A stretch of 64,000 nucleotides of DNA, taken from the NCBI GenBank assembly GCA_029582155.1, contig CM055902.1, forward strand, positions 14,954,086 to 15,018,085, given 5' to 3'. The position numbers were made by a program, and so were the translations under genes. The stretch comes from Panopea generosa. Its lineage: Eukaryota > Mollusca > Bivalvia > Adapedonta > Hiatellidae. The notes beneath the pieces are model-generated. The model was given only the letters and a program-made list of their open reading frames with translations, was not told where the DNA came from and searched no databases. Position 1 is the first letter of the stretch; the number at the start of each line of letters is the position of its first letter. Positions 1 through 11,540 of the stretch are shown here, piece after piece.

Positions 1-249
1 ATATGTTTTAAACACCATGTGCTGAAACTTGACTAAATTTTTATGACCCCTAAGTGCTGATAGCAAATATTTATTAACCATCCAGTAGTCCATTTAAGCA
101 CAATACTGCCTTTGTACATGTACCACTTTGTGCTATAGCAACCATTACATCAAATATCGATCTCCAATTGCTGATTGCAAATATTGGTTAATAATGCATT
201 TTGTAACACCGTATTCAATTCGTTATGAAATAATGGGAAACACAAATAA
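1..249. other. No gene recognised
   Basis: AT-rich sequence with short open frames only. I see no splice-bounded exon, transposon domain or RNA gene here. Confidence 0.5.
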
Positions 250-570
250 GGTAGTTGTTGTTGTTGTATGGTGTTTAGCATCGCTTTCAACAATTGTTCA
301 GTCATATCGCGACGGTGTCTACTTGAGATAGTATTCTAAGCGCTGTCACATTGGAGTATCATGCCGCAGACACATGGTATGATACCCCACCCAGTCACAT
401 TATACTAGCACCGAGCCGACCAGACCTAGAACTCTCCTCTTAATGCTGAGCGTCAAGCGAGGAAGCTTCTAGTACCATTTTTAAAGTTTTTAGTAAGACC
501 CTGCCGTGGATTGAACCCACGACCTTCCGCATGCGAAGCGGACACTCTACCACTAGACCACGCCGCGGTA
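250..570 (-). mobile_element. tRNA-derived SINE, family A
   Basis: Read on the minus strand, 568-505 looks like a tRNA: an A-box-like TGGTCTAGTGGTAGAG, an anticodon-arm-like hairpin whose loop would read CGC, and a B-box-like GGTTCAATCC. A body of about 230 bp follows and ends in GTT/AAC-type simple sequence near 250. The same head-plus-body order recurs at 23391-23700, including the pieces around 'cacattatact' and 'agcttctagt', so this is a dispersed family and not a lone tRNA gene. The head lacks a convincing acceptor stem, so I do not call a functional tRNA. Confidence 0.75.
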
Positions 571-1199
571 TACAAATAAGGTAGCTTTTACGTACTAATA
601 CGTGTTATGTGATTTTATGTGAAATTGAAACATTTAGGCATGGTTTAAGCCGGAGACACAGCGGTATTTGTACCAGTCTAATGACGATGGTCATCGACTG
701 TCGTGCGCAGACCGGACTGGGTATACACCGGATGTGATAGGATTGGACTAACCATCACAATTAACACTACCTGTAATATTTGTACTTTTTTCCTATTGTT
801 TACATGTAAATGTAATGAGAGAATAAATGTAAATGTTGTTGTTGTTGTTGTTGTTGTTGTTGTAGTTGTTGGTGGTGGTGATGGTGGTTCGGATTTAATG
901 ATTTCTTATAAAAATAGATATCAAATATTACAAGTAAAACACTTTTATGATAAATATATTGCATTTTTTAATTGTCAGACAGTACAATATTTCATCTCAA
1001 TGAATATCTTCTTCGAAATCAATCGCATACTTTCTTACGTCATATTTTGTTTATTTCTAGAACTTTCGTTGACGTATTCAAATTTAAAAATGATGTCAAC
1101 GGGCATATGATGGGAAGCCAAATATTAACAAAACCGTCGGACGTTTAAAAGATATATGAACAATATTTAAAAAAAAAGTTTTTAAAAATAAACCACCAT
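571..1199. repeat. GTT/GGT microsatellite in otherwise empty sequence
   Basis: A (GTT)n run with GGT and GAT variants occupies about 834-891. A short open frame crossing it gives a poly-valine stretch and is an artefact of the repeat. The remainder to 1199 shows no gene. Confidence 0.7.
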
Positions 1200-1378
1200 T
1201 TTCTGGGATCCTCGTAAGTACCCATCTCCATGATGATAACTGATAATGTTCACACTTGAATCAGCCGTGTGAGACGAATGACAATGAGACGCAATGTGGT
1301 ATATTAGTCATCAAGGAGATTCGAACTCAAGATCCCGCATTGATTGTCAGACGCGATAACCGGGTGCGGCAATTCAAT
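1200..1378 (-). mobile_element. SINE family B, degenerate copy
   Basis: It shares the ordered blocks of the copies at 29212, 33267 and 39951: 'cccatctc', 'acttgaatcag', 'gagacgaatga', 'aatgagac', then 'gattcgaactc' and 'attgt.agtcagacgcg'. The last two blocks are the tRNA-like head, with its 5' end at the high coordinate. The copy is more diverged than the intronic ones. Confidence 0.65.
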
Positions 1379-1654
1379 TTTAATAAAATAAAAGTAGCAA
1401 AACTATTAAAACTATTCTTGGACATACAAATAAAATCATACCTTTAGATTAATTTGTTTGAAGCTTAATGTAAATCCATATCAAATGAAAGATTTCCAAA
1501 GAAACACTAATTCCTGTATCTTCCTCCAAAACCTGGGATATTTTGAATAAACCGTTTTCCACATAAATCCTGATAATCCTTGTCGCAAATCCTTTACTTC
1601 ACATTCATCAATACGTCGGTTTATCAGGTATGCAGAACTTAATACGGGTACATT

Positions 1655-1728
1655 AAGCTATCACGTTTAAACTCAGGACCATTGGATTAACAACCAGATT
1701 CTTTACCAACTGAGCTAGCCGGTCCCGA
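1655..1728 (-). repeat. tRNA-like sequence (Asn-like), probably a pseudo-tRNA or SINE head
   Basis: On the minus strand it begins with a GGACCGGCTAGCTCAGTTGG-type A box and has an anticodon-loop-like TTGTTAA (GTT). The B-box region reads GGTCCTGAGTTTAAAC, a poor match to GGTTCRANYCC. Acceptor-stem pairing is not convincing, so a functional tRNA is unlikely. Confidence 0.45.
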
Positions 1729-2839
1729 CAAAATATTATTTTAACAAATAAATAAACATACTACCTGAAAATATATGTACGAGACAATATGTAGAACCTC
1801 TGTTTCAGCAAACGGAAGATCGATGCAGCACACGGCCGTAATGATATGATACGGATGCAGCTGTGGCAACGGAAATGCGATAATTATTGCTGTTATTAAA
1901 ACACTATATTAACCGAAGAACACACATTATCTGAAGTGAATCGCTGTTGAATAAATTAGACTGTAGCTGCTGATTGTTGGTGTCATCAAGTAAGCATGAT
2001 AAAATGTCAATGTTACGGAATCTGTTTATTGTTTAGGAATTTGTCGGCCTATATTAAAAGAAATTAACCATGTTTTTAATATACAGTATGTCACGTCTTC
2101 CTTATCTCTTTATATACTTATACAAGACACATATACTCCCATTTCCCAGTTCCTCAATCCTTACTACTACCTCAGTCCCACTATGCATTTCGTGTAGATG
2201 GATTTACTTTATTTCTACATAAGCTCAAGCCTAAGTCGCATACCTCTTTAAGAAGTAGTCCAGACAAGTGGCAATTTCACTAAGTGTCCGAGCATGCTGC
2301 AGCGATACTCACACTTAATTATAATATTCGCCATTAAGTGAATTATTTCCAAGAGATCTCAATAGAACACATTGTGAACATTACTAGTGGGTGAACACAA
2401 TATGATCAGTATATAGATCACAACATTGATATGTCCATAGACAAATAACATCCCATTGAATAAACTGTTAAGCATTATTTCGACACAAAATCACTTGGTT
2501 AGGATAAACTGGTAAGACATCTCTACAACTTCACAAATTTCATAAAATTCTGTTAAGGAAAAAATAATCAAATATAACAAATTCCAATTTAGGGAACCAA
2601 AAACATAAAATCTTTCAGATTCATGAAACATCTTCATGAATCACAAACACCAACGAGCGTACTCCAAGATTATCATTATCTATAATCATTTGTATAATGA
2701 GCAAGTTATGTTACGCTAATGACACAAGGACTCAGGATTATTTCCAAAATCACATCTGAATAAACAAAATAAAAACGTGCTACCAAACATACTGTGCAAT
2801 TCTTAATGCAAATATGGATTGGTTCAATTAATTATTGAC
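1729..2839. other. No gene recognised
   Basis: AT-rich sequence with no domain-bearing frame. Part of its right end may belong to the Gypsy fragment's LTR, since the element's coding tail runs to about 2854, but no LTR pair could be identified. Confidence 0.4.
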
Positions 2840-4152
2840 CCAATCTGGTGACGTCATCCACTTAGGTTCACGTCTATTACGAAAAGGTCTGGGTCAAAGG
2901 TTTGTGTAAGAGGTACTGATTTCTTATTCCGTAAAGCAGGAATTACATAAAGGTCAGGCTTCAACGGCTGCTCAGTTTCTGGTATTGCTGCTGTCGGCAA
3001 CCGTCTTTCCGTCTGTTCAGTTGAACGTTTTTTCTTTCTTTGGCATGCACCAACTGTTTCGTTATCTAACGGTTTATCCAACCGATTACGCTGAAGCGGT
3101 TAACCAATAAAAGGCAACACAAGGTTTAGATGCACCGTCCTGACACCACTTCTATCATGCTCCAGTTATACACGAAAGACTGGAACATCAGGGTAAGGCT
3201 TCTCAAGGATAATGTAAACTTCCTTTTCCCATTTGTCTGCCTCTTAATACCAATATTTTGGATAAGGACTCTATCACCAGATTCTACTTAATTTTGCTTC
3301 TCGAACACGCAGATCATACCGCCGCTTATGTCTCCTCGATTGCCTTTGAGACTCTCTACTGGCTACTTTGTATGCATAGTATAATCGCTTTTTCAGGTCA
3401 GCAACAAAGTTTTAGTTTGATCGATCTTTGTGCCCCGGCGACAAATCGGGTTCGATTCCAAGAAAAGCATCTATTGACAATCTTGGATGCCTCTAAAACA
3501 TTAGGAAATGAGGGGTGAGTCCGGTAGTCTCATGTCTTGTTGAATTTTAGGCATGGACAAGAGCAGGTACATGGGCCTTCCAAATGACCTTCTGTTCATC
3601 GTCTAGGGTACCCAGCATATTCAATAGGATTTGGTTAAAACGCTTATGCATTCCGTAAAACGGTGTAGTCCGGCTTTTGCTGATATCAGCTATCTGACAC
3701 AGCTCTTTGGTGACTGCACTTTCAAAGTTTCTATCCTTGTCACTATGAAGGCAGCTTGGAAACCCATAATGGCAAATGAATTGCTCAAAAAGAGCCTTAG
3801 CCGTGGTATGTGCTATATCATTACGTGTCGGGATAGCCTGAGCATTATGTTTAAAATGATCAGTAATGACCAATACATGTTCATACCCGCCAGAAGACAT
3901 TTTAATGGGCAACAAATCCATGCAAACAAACTCCATATGGTAGGTTGAGGTTACGAATACCATTTTGGTTGCCGTTCTTACTGGAGTTTTCCTTCGGATG
4001 CATCTGGGACAATTACGAACACGTCTCTCACAGAATGATCGGTGTTGGGCCAACAAAACCGGGATTTCAGAAGTGAAGTTGTGCTTTCCCTACCCTGATG
4101 ACCAACCTCATCATGTAACCCTGTATAAATAATGTCATGGTACACACTTGGT
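2840..4152 (-). mobile_element. Ty3/Gypsy fragment: integrase and C-terminal tail
   Basis: This is the 3' part of a Gypsy pol gene in inverse orientation to the larger copy at 4137-8356. The frame at 4056-3547 holds the end of the zinc-binding region (NCPRC), the first catalytic Asp (CMDLL) and the second (HSDKDRNF). Where the third catalytic Glu is expected the sequence reads HKRFN, so that residue appears lost. The frame breaks between 3547 and about 3250, and the basic tail resumes at 3081-2854. Nucleotides 4152-4060 match 7548-7640 of the plus-strand copy almost base for base. There is no intact open frame, so it is dead. Confidence 0.85.
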
Positions 4153-5023
4153 ACAACCGTGGTGGTGGTAGTTACTCATATTCAACACCTCATGTTCGCT
4201 TACCTAGGCTTCCACAGTTCTCTGGTGAGGGTAAATCAAATGATTGTGAATTCCAAGTTTGGAAGTATAATTTAAATCGTTTGATCAGGGGATGTTTGTA
4301 TGAAGACAACATTATCCTTGAGGCGATTAGAAATACAAGTAGACTTAAAGGAAAGGCAAGGTCTGTTTTGCTTCACCTTGGAGAGTTCGTCTCAGTTCAA
4401 AATATCATTACAGAACTTGAAGGCATATATGGTAATGTCGCTTCACGTGAGACGATAAAAGAACAATTTTACTGTGCCAGACAGTAAGGAATAGAGTCAT
4501 TTGCTGATTACAATATAAGATTGGAACAGCTTCTATGTCAAACCAATATGAGATTGGATCCTTTAGCAATGGATGACATGTTGCGAAACAGATTGTGGTC
4601 GGGTCTCTGAGATTCGGAACTAAGAAATGTGTCCCGCTATAAGTTCGAATCAATTCAGAACTTTAATAGTCTTAGAAAAGAGTTACGACAGATTGAAGAA
4701 AAATTGTTGATAAACAACCACGCCCCAATTAAAAAAACTCCAAAATCAAGCCATCACAGAAGGCATTTCAGGGAATGACAGCAGTAAAGAGTAAACTGCT
4801 TCAGCAACTTAAAGACCTGACATTACAGATGACATCAATGGACACTCCAGTGGGACATATGAAGAAGGAATTCCGTGACCTGAACAAGGATAGAGTGAAT
4901 GGGAGCCAGGATAAGAGTAAGGGACAGAGTTGGTCAAACAAGGGTTATGACAAGTCTTCACAGAAAGGTCAAGAGAAGAGGACTACGGAGGATACAAAGG
5001 ATCAGAAGTCTTTAAACAAGTAA
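4137..5023 (+). pseudogene. Gypsy Gag remnant (PNMA-like capsid)
   Basis: The frame at 4137-4487 carries the LPRLPQFSGE start and the F..WKY.LNRLIRG and LEGIYGNVASRETI blocks seen in PNMA-like Gag of mollusc Gypsy elements. In-frame stops at 4485 and near 4608 break it. The frame then continues through a region ending in K- and Q-rich sequence at 4775-5023. I see no CCHC zinc knuckle in the surviving part. It would package element RNA into particles in an intact element. Confidence 0.75.
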
Positions 5024-5079
5024 GTACCTCTATCGATAGGCATATAGAGGGTAACCAACTTTTGTAAAGCCCAAAATTA

Positions 5080-5728
5080 GTTCCAATGGCTGGACAATCC
5101 AACAAGACAACTGTTTTACTAAATGGTCTTCCGTGTATGTGTTTAGTATAATCTGGGTCGATGATTACTACTTTGTGTCAGTCATACTTCCTTTCTTTGA
5201 ATCCTTTACCTGAAATGTGTAGTCTCTCTGACTATACTTTAGACATTACCGGTGCAAATGGTTCTAATGTCTTATACAGGGTATGTGGTTATGGAAATCT
5301 CAATTTCTTTTGTGGACACTGACCCATTTTCTGTTCCAATTCTAATTGTTTCTGATACACTCTACTCTTCTAGTGTACCCCTTATAATTGGTACTAATGT
5401 GATCAACCATTTTATATCATCTGATCAATCTGATAAAACATCTGATGTATGGAAAGATGCATTTTCTACATTGTCTTATGTGCAGACAGTTCCTGTCAAA
5501 GTTTTTACTCGAAAGTCTTTAAAAATTTTGCCATTTGAAACCCGTACGGTTACTGGAAGAGTTAGATATGTTGTTGATGTTACAGTTGGAGTAACTGAAA
5601 CAGATGCAAACTCTCTTCTTTTTAATGTCTGTCCTCGGGTGGTTAAAGTACAGCCAGGTCACACATTTTTAAAAATTCCTGTAAGGATCGGCAATATGTC
5701 TGATCGTCCAGTCATTTTCCACCCTTAG
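5080..5728 (+). pseudogene. Gypsy retropepsin remnant
   Basis: Upstream of the longer frame at 5252-5728, a flanking frame reads LNGLPCMCLV-stop-SGSM. The expected aspartic-protease motif is DSGSM, so a stop sits where the catalytic Asp should be. The frame also contains the flap-like ANGS and the downstream VPLIIGTNVI block (family ILG/IIGTN motif). This could not yield an active protease. Confidence 0.7.
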
Positions 5729-5979
5729 TCGAATATCTGTACTTTACAGGGCGTAGAGGTTGTTAGGAAAGTTGATCCTTCCGAGAGTACATTGTCCAAA
5801 TTGCATACTAGCAACAAAACTCTTGACGAACTTGGGATACAAATCCCTTTTGATAATCTATTGCTACAGCAACATGAAAGAGCTGTAGACTTTATCGATA
5901 AGTGGAAACACATTTTTTTGTCAAGTGTTACTGATCTTTAGTTCACCAACGTAAATGAACATGAGATCAGACTGACAGA

Positions 5980-6640
5980 TTAAGGATGCATATAGAAGGA
6001 TTCCACCGGGAATGTTTGAGGAGGTCAGAGAACATATAAGAGAGATGTTAGCGGCTGGAGCCATAAGATATCCTTTCTCTTCTAATATCGTTCTCGTTAG
6101 GAAGAAAGACAATTCCCTTCGATTTTGTACTGACTTCCGCCGCCTCAATAACCATTCTGTTAAGGATGCTTATGATTTGCCTCGTATAAATGAAGCTATC
6201 GATTCCTTACAGGATCTAAATACTTCTCTTTATCTTCGTTCTGGATATTGGCAGTTGGCCATGAAGGAATCGGATAAACCAAAGAACACGTCCTCTGTTG
6301 GTCCTTTAAGGTTCTATGAATAAAATCGAATTGCTTTTTGTTTGAATAATGCCCCCGCGACTTTTCAGCGAATTATGGAACGTTGTATTGGTGAGTTACA
6401 CCTTAAGGAATGCCTGATTTATTTAGATGACATTATTATTTTTTCTGACACTATCGATCTACATTTTGAAAGGTAGCAGTCGGTTTTCGAACGTTGGAGC
6501 AATGTGGTTTGAACTGAAAGGTTCCAAGTGATATTTTTTCAAACAATCCATCATTTGTTTGGGTCATGTTGTGAGTGAAAGGGGAGTTGAAACAGATTCA
6601 GAAAAGAATGGAAAATACTGTCGACCATAAAGGAACTTCA
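5980..6640 (+). pseudogene. Gypsy reverse transcriptase remnant
   Basis: The frame at 6012-6323 shows RT fingers and palm blocks: IREMLAAGAIR, FCTDFRRLNN and DAYDLPRI. After a frame break, IYLDDIIIF near 6417-6440 keeps the YxDD-type catalytic motif. Several frameshifts and stops interrupt the domain, for example after 6323 and near 6475. Confidence 0.8.
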
Positions 6641-6849
6641 CAGTTTTCTGGGATTTTCCGGTTATTATAGACGCTAAGTAAAGGGATTTGCTCAAATTTC
6701 CAAGCCCTTAAATGACCTCCTTATTGGGCATTCCACAAAAAAGGACAAGACAAAAGGTTCTACACCTTTGGTCTGGGCTCAGAGTCACCAGAATACTTTT
6801 GGCGAACTCGTTGAAAAACCAACTTCTTCTCCTGTCTTAGCTTAATCTG

Positions 6850-7230
6850 ACTTTAGCAAACCTTTTATTGTCAACATTGATGCTAGTGGTGTTGATCTTG
6901 GTGCTGTATTGTACCAAGGGCAGGATGGTATATAGAGAGTCATTTCATGCGTCAGCCGAAGTCTGTGCCAAGGTGAACGGAATTACCCAGCCCATCAGTT
7001 AGAGTTTCTTGCTCTTAGATTGCCTGTAGTAAATAAATTCCATGATTACCTCTATGGTAATGCGTTCAAAGTAAGAACAAATAACAGCCCCCTGACGTAC
7101 GCCTTCATCTCTGCAAAACTGGATGTAATTTCTCATTGATAGTTAGCAGCTCTATCAACATACAATTGTACTATCCAATATAACTCTGGAAAGTTAAATG
7201 TTGATGCTGATATCCTTTCTAGATCACCAG
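6850..7230 (+). pseudogene. Gypsy RNase H remnant
   Basis: Around 6868-6915 the translation reads IVNIDASGVDLGAVLYQ, the first RNase H Asp block. YPAHQLEFLAL near 6984-7018 and FKVRTNNSPLTY near 7066-7100 follow, as in the family's RT-RNase H tail. Stops (for example near 6932) break the frame. Confidence 0.7.
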
Positions 7231-7399
7231 GGAGACCAGAGGATAAAGAATATGTACTATTTCCAGATGTATTGAAAGTAATGATTCAAATATTGATTTA
7301 GGAAGTTCCTGCAGTCGAATATGTCTCTTTCCCTCAGCATGTTTCTATACCAACCTTACAGGAGAACGACGGTAATGGCTCTAGGTTAAGTGACATCAA

Positions 7400-8356
7400 T
7401 TGGATTGCAGAACAGTCACAATATACAAGTCTTTAGTACATGAGCTTGTCAGTCATTATCTCCAGGAATGGGGTAATCTTTTCTTGAATGATGATTACCT
7501 GTACAGGAATGGTACTGTAAGTGGACATCCGGCTGTCCAACTAGTTGCACCAAGTGTGTACCATGACATTATTTATACAGGGTTATATGATGAGGCTGTT
7601 CATCAGGGTAGGGAAAGAACAACTTCACTTCTGAAATCCCGGTTTTATTGGCCTAACATGGAACATTTCGTTGAGAGACGTGTTCGTAATTGTCCAAGAT
7701 GCATCCGAAGGAAAACCCCAGTAAGAACGGCAACCAAAATGGTATCAGTAATCTCAACCTACCCGATGGAGTTGGTTTGCATGGATTTTCTGTGAAATAA
7801 TATTAAATGCTCTACATTGATTTACATATATGTTGTTGATACAAACAGAGGCATCCAAGATTGTCAATAGATGCTTTTCTCGGAATCAATCCCGACTTTT
7901 CGCCGAGGCACAAAGATCGATCAAACTTTGAAGCTGACCTGAAACAGCGATTAGACTATGCATACAAAGTAGCCAGAAGAGAGTCTCAAAGGCAATCGAA
8001 GAGATTTAAGCGGCGGTATAATCTTCGTGTTCGAGAAGCAAAAGTAAAACCTGGTGATAGAGTCCTTATCCGAAAGGTTTGGTCTTAAGGGGCGGAATAA
8101 GCAAACAAATGGGAAAAGGAAGTTTACCTTGAGAAGCCTAACCTTGATGTGCCAGTATTTTGTGTAAATCGGGAGCATAGTAGAAGTTGAGTCAGGACGG
8201 TGCATTGAATACATTCGTGCCTTTTATGGGTTTACCCCTTCAGCGTAATCGGTTGGATAGAACGTTAGATAACGGAACAGTCGGTGCTTGCCAAAGAGAA
8301 GAGAAACGTTCAACTGAACAGACGGAAAGCCGGTTGCCGAAAGCAGCAACACCTAA
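7400..8356 (+). pseudogene. Gypsy integrase remnant with catalytic core deleted
   Basis: The frame at 7400-7795 carries the H-H-C-C zinc-binding domain (YHD, VHQG and NCPRC at about 7560-7700) and ends just after the first catalytic Asp (CMDFL). About 60 bp of unrelated AT-rich sequence replaces the rest of the DDE core. The frame at 7861-8088 then carries the C-terminal region (VARRESQRQSKRFKRRYNLRV, KPGDRVLIRK). A diverged basic tail reaches about 8356 and matches 3250-2990 of the inverted fragment. Confidence 0.8.
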
Positions 8357-9578
8357 TACATTCATTGAATAACACTCTAGAAATGGTCGATAATTTTGCA
8401 GTGTGTTCTGGGCTTCAGGCAAATTTTGAAAAGACAGAAATAGTCTGGATTGGGTCAAAAACAATATGCAATGAAACATTAAATACAAGTAAACCAGTAA
8501 GATGGAGTCATAAAGGTTCGTTCAATCTTTTAGGTATAGAATACAATTTACAAAATGAAAATTACATTTTAAATAATTATTTGAGTAAACTTGAAAAGAT
8601 AACAAAATCAATCAATGATTGGTAATTTAGAAATTTGTCACTTATAGGATAAACCACAGTTATAAAAAGTCTAGCATTGCCTATTATTGTCCAGTGTTTG
8701 ACTGTCTTGCAGGAATCACCAGAATATATTTACCAGAAAATACAGTTATTAATCTTTAAATTTATTCGGTCAAATACACCTGATAAAATAAAACGTAATA
8801 TTATGATAAATACAATTGAAGAAGGTGGGTTAAAAATCCCTGGATAAAAAAAAAAATATTAGACCCAGAAAAGTTTGCTCCATTAAAAACCATTATATAA
8901 GATGATCTGGAAAATATAGGTGGATAATAACGCTGGCATATTCATGAAGTGGGTCTAAATAAAGTAGCAAATCAATTAAATACTTTTTGGAAAAACGTTT
9001 TGCAGTCTTAGGCATAAATACAGGAACATACTTAGATTACCACAGAAGACATTTTATCAAAACTTTAATTCCATAATCCAAATATAAAAATTAATTATGA
9101 TACTATCTTTTATAAGGATATGTGTAATAAGGGAATATACTTCGTAAACAATATAGTGGATGATAACTGTTTGCTTCTGACATTCGAAAGTTTATGTGAA
9201 AAAAATGAGAAACGTATTCCTTTTGTAAAGTATTTAGGGTTGATATCGGCAATTCCAACTAATTGGAAAAGATGTATTAAAAAAAATGCAAAAAAATAGA
9301 GTATCAAAAAAATGAAAATATTTCCAAATTAAAAATTGCAAAAAAAGTAAATCAATCTTTCTACACTCAATTTTTAAAATATGTTGTTGAATGCCCCATT
9401 ACTTCACAACAAAATGGGAAAGGGACGATGGTATTGTATTGGACATTACAGACTCGAAAATTTTGTACAAACAACCATTTATATTCATCAATGATACACG
9501 CATTCAGGTTTTTGCAATTCAAAATTCTTCAAATTGTATACCTTTTTTAACAACTCAAAAGAGACTTTATTGTATTTG
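8357..9578 (+). mobile_element. LINE fragment, L1/Tx1-like, 3' part of ORF2
   Basis: It starts inside the reverse transcriptase thumb: CSGLQANFEKTEIVWIG, then FNLLGIEYN, KLEKITKSINDW, a shifted LSLIG...VIKSLALPI and IKRNI...EEGGLKIP. C-terminal residues such as PFIFINDTRIQVFQFKILQ lie near 9470-9530. This block order matches the L1/Tx1 group better than Jockey elements. Many stops and frameshifts interrupt it, and the 5' part and the RT active site are absent. It abuts the Gypsy tail on the left and the 179-bp repeats on the right. Confidence 0.75.
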
Positions 9579-10745
9579 CAGTGTGCTCATCTTCATGGTA
9601 TCAATTACAGAAACAGAAAATGCATGTTTACCTATATCGTCAGGTACCAGTCTTTGTAATTTTTAATATATTATACAAAACCACAATTTTGGTTGTGTTT
9701 TATATCAAATTGTCGAGATGGGTACATAACTCTCATTTAAAGAAACACATATAATTGCAGCGTGTCCATCATTTTGGTATTACTTTCAGAAACAGTAAAT
9801 GCATGTTTACCTGTATCGTCAGGAACCATTCTTGATGAGTTTTAAATATCATACAAAATCACAACTTTGGTTGTGTTTTATTTCAAAATTGTCGAGAAGG
9901 GTACATAACTCTCATTTAAAGAAACCCATATAATGGCAACGTGTCCATCATAATGGTATTAATTACAAAAACAGAAAATGCATGTTTACCTGTATCGTCA
10001 GGAACAATACTTGATGATTTTTAAAATATTATACAAAATCACAATTTTGGTTGTGTTTTATATCAAATTGTCGAGACGGGTACATAACTCTCATTTAAAG
10101 AAATAGATATAATTACAGTGTTACCAATACCATGGTTTCAATAATAAAACCAGAAAATAAAACTAACCTGTACAGGTCACTCCGTTACCAGTGTATCCAG
10201 TGTTACAGGCACATGTAAACGACCCTTCCGTATTTACACACGCAGCATTTGCGTCACATTCGTTGTCATTTGCATTAGCGCATTCGTCAACATCTAAGCA
10301 AACAAGATAAATGTTTATATCATAGCGGCATCTAGCATGTCTGGTTTATGTTATACTTTTACAAAAAATCACGGCTTGGTAAGTTTTATATCACATTGCC
10401 AAGAAACACGTTAACTGCAGTGTGCCCATCATTATGGTATTACTTACAAAAACAGAAAATGCATGTTAACCTGTATCGTTAGGAACCATTCTTAACAATT
10501 TTTAAAATATTATACAAAAGCACAATTTTGGTTGTGATTTATATCAAACTGTCGAGACGGATACATAACTCTCATTTAAAGAAACACATATAATTGCAGC
10601 GTGTCCATTATTATGGTATTACTTACAAAAACAGAAAATGCATGTTTACCTGTATCGTCAGGAACAATTCTTGATAATTTTTAAAATATTATACAAAACC
10701 ACAACTTTGGTTGTGTTTTATATCAAATTGTCGAGACGGGTGCTT
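9579..10745. repeat. 179-bp tandem repeat array around an EGF exon
   Basis: Units begin at about 9579, 9758, 9936, 10115, 10417 and 10596, each at a variant of 'gcagtgtgcccatcattatgg'. Spacing is 178-179 bp except for the 10115 unit, which is 302 bp because it contains the EGF exon 10168-10293. Each unit has the blocks 'aaaaacagaaaatgcatgtt', 'acctgtatcgtcagg', 'attatacaaaaccacaa', 'ttggttgtgtttta' and 'ggtacataactctcatttaa'. The 'acctgta' in exon-less units lies where the exon's donor end lies in the exon-bearing unit. Confidence 0.85.
10168..10293 (-). CDS. Calcium-binding EGF exon of a second EGF gene
   Basis: This 126-nt exon is phase 1 at both ends. It has an acceptor TTGTTTGCTTAG before 10293 and a donor CAG|GTTAGT after 10168. 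It encodes DVDEC, the calcium-binding start, and six cysteines spaced C-x7-C-x5-C-x8-C-x1-C-x10-C. It also has the Asp/Asn hydroxylation consensus [12 protein letters not shown]. The reading frame is intact. It lies 15 kb beyond the stop codon of the main gene, so it must belong to another transcript or be a leftover exon. No signal peptide, terminal exon or further intact EGF exon was found in the flanking sequence. Confidence 0.8.
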
Positions 10746-10766
10746 ATATTCATGGTATTAATTACA

Positions 10767-10879
10767 GGTCACCCGTGTGTATCCAGTGTTACAGGCACAT
10801 GTAAACGACCCAATCGTATTTATATATGCAGCATTTGTGTGACAGTTGTTGTTAGCTGTACTAGCATATTCGTTATTAT
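10767..10879 (-). pseudogene. Decayed copy of the 10168-10293 EGF exon
   Basis: Most bases match the exon at 10168-10293, including GGGTCGTTTACATGTGCCTG and the end around GTGACC. The first Cys (DVDEC to DNNEY) and the third (AAC to AAY) have become Tyr. About 12 nt near the 3' end are missing, and the donor GT has become TGTAATTA. It probably arose by duplication within the 179-bp array and cannot encode a folded EGF domain. Confidence 0.75.
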
Positions 10880-10919
10880 CTATTCAAACAAGATAAAAAA
10901 TATATTTTGTTAATTCATG

Positions 10920-11540
10920 AACCTTTGTTTCGTGCTGTCGTGTCGTCGTCGCATCTCGTCGTCGCAATCGTCCCATCGCTCCTTCACCATCGTGCCTTCG
11001 CTCCATTACCAGCGTGTTGGCGTGATGTAGCGTCGCGTCTTCTTCATCGTACCATTGCTTCAACACCATCGGCACCGAAGTTCAGATGCTACGACAGCAC
11101 GAGGGTAATGTAGCGATGGCACGATGATAATGCAGCGATGGTACGATGATAATGGAGCGAAGTTGCGATGAAGATACAGTGCTACGACGGCACAACAGCA
11201 CGATGGTGATGGAGCGATGGTACGATGGTGATGTAGCGATGGTAAGGTGGTGATGGAGCAAGACACAATGGTGATGGAGCGATTGGACGATGGTGAAGAT
11301 GCAATGCTTCGACGACACGACTGTACGATGGTAATAGAGCGAAGGGACGATGACGTCGTGCTGTGGTGGCATCGCTCCATCACTATCGGGTTATCGTCTT
11401 GTTGTGTCCTCATCATCGTACCATCGCTTTATCATTATCGTGCCATCACTACATCACCATCGTGCTGTCGTAATTTCGCGTCTTCGTCATCGTGTTATAG
11501 GGTTGTCGTGGCATCGCGTGTCCCTGACGGCAAAGCGATA
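10920..11540. repeat. Composite minisatellite with inverted CGATGG blocks
   Basis: It is built from degenerate units of about 20-25 bp around CGATGGTGATGGAG. About 10930-11090 and 11370-11530 read CCATCG-type sequence, while 11090-11370 reads the complement (CGATGG). The whole could fold back on itself. Open frames on both strands here (His/Ser/Arg-rich) are repeat translations and not genes. Confidence 0.75.

Noticed and set aside
486..568. A tRNA gene
   Set aside because: A and B boxes are present, but the copy is joined to a SINE body also found at 23.4 kb and shows no closing acceptor stem.
703..1110. 135-codon open frame
   Set aside because: It crosses a (GTT)n run that produces poly-valine, and shows no domain.
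9579..10745. Regular repeats that might suggest a CRISPR array
   Set aside because: Units are 179 bp with no short repeat-spacer structure, and the genome is eukaryotic.
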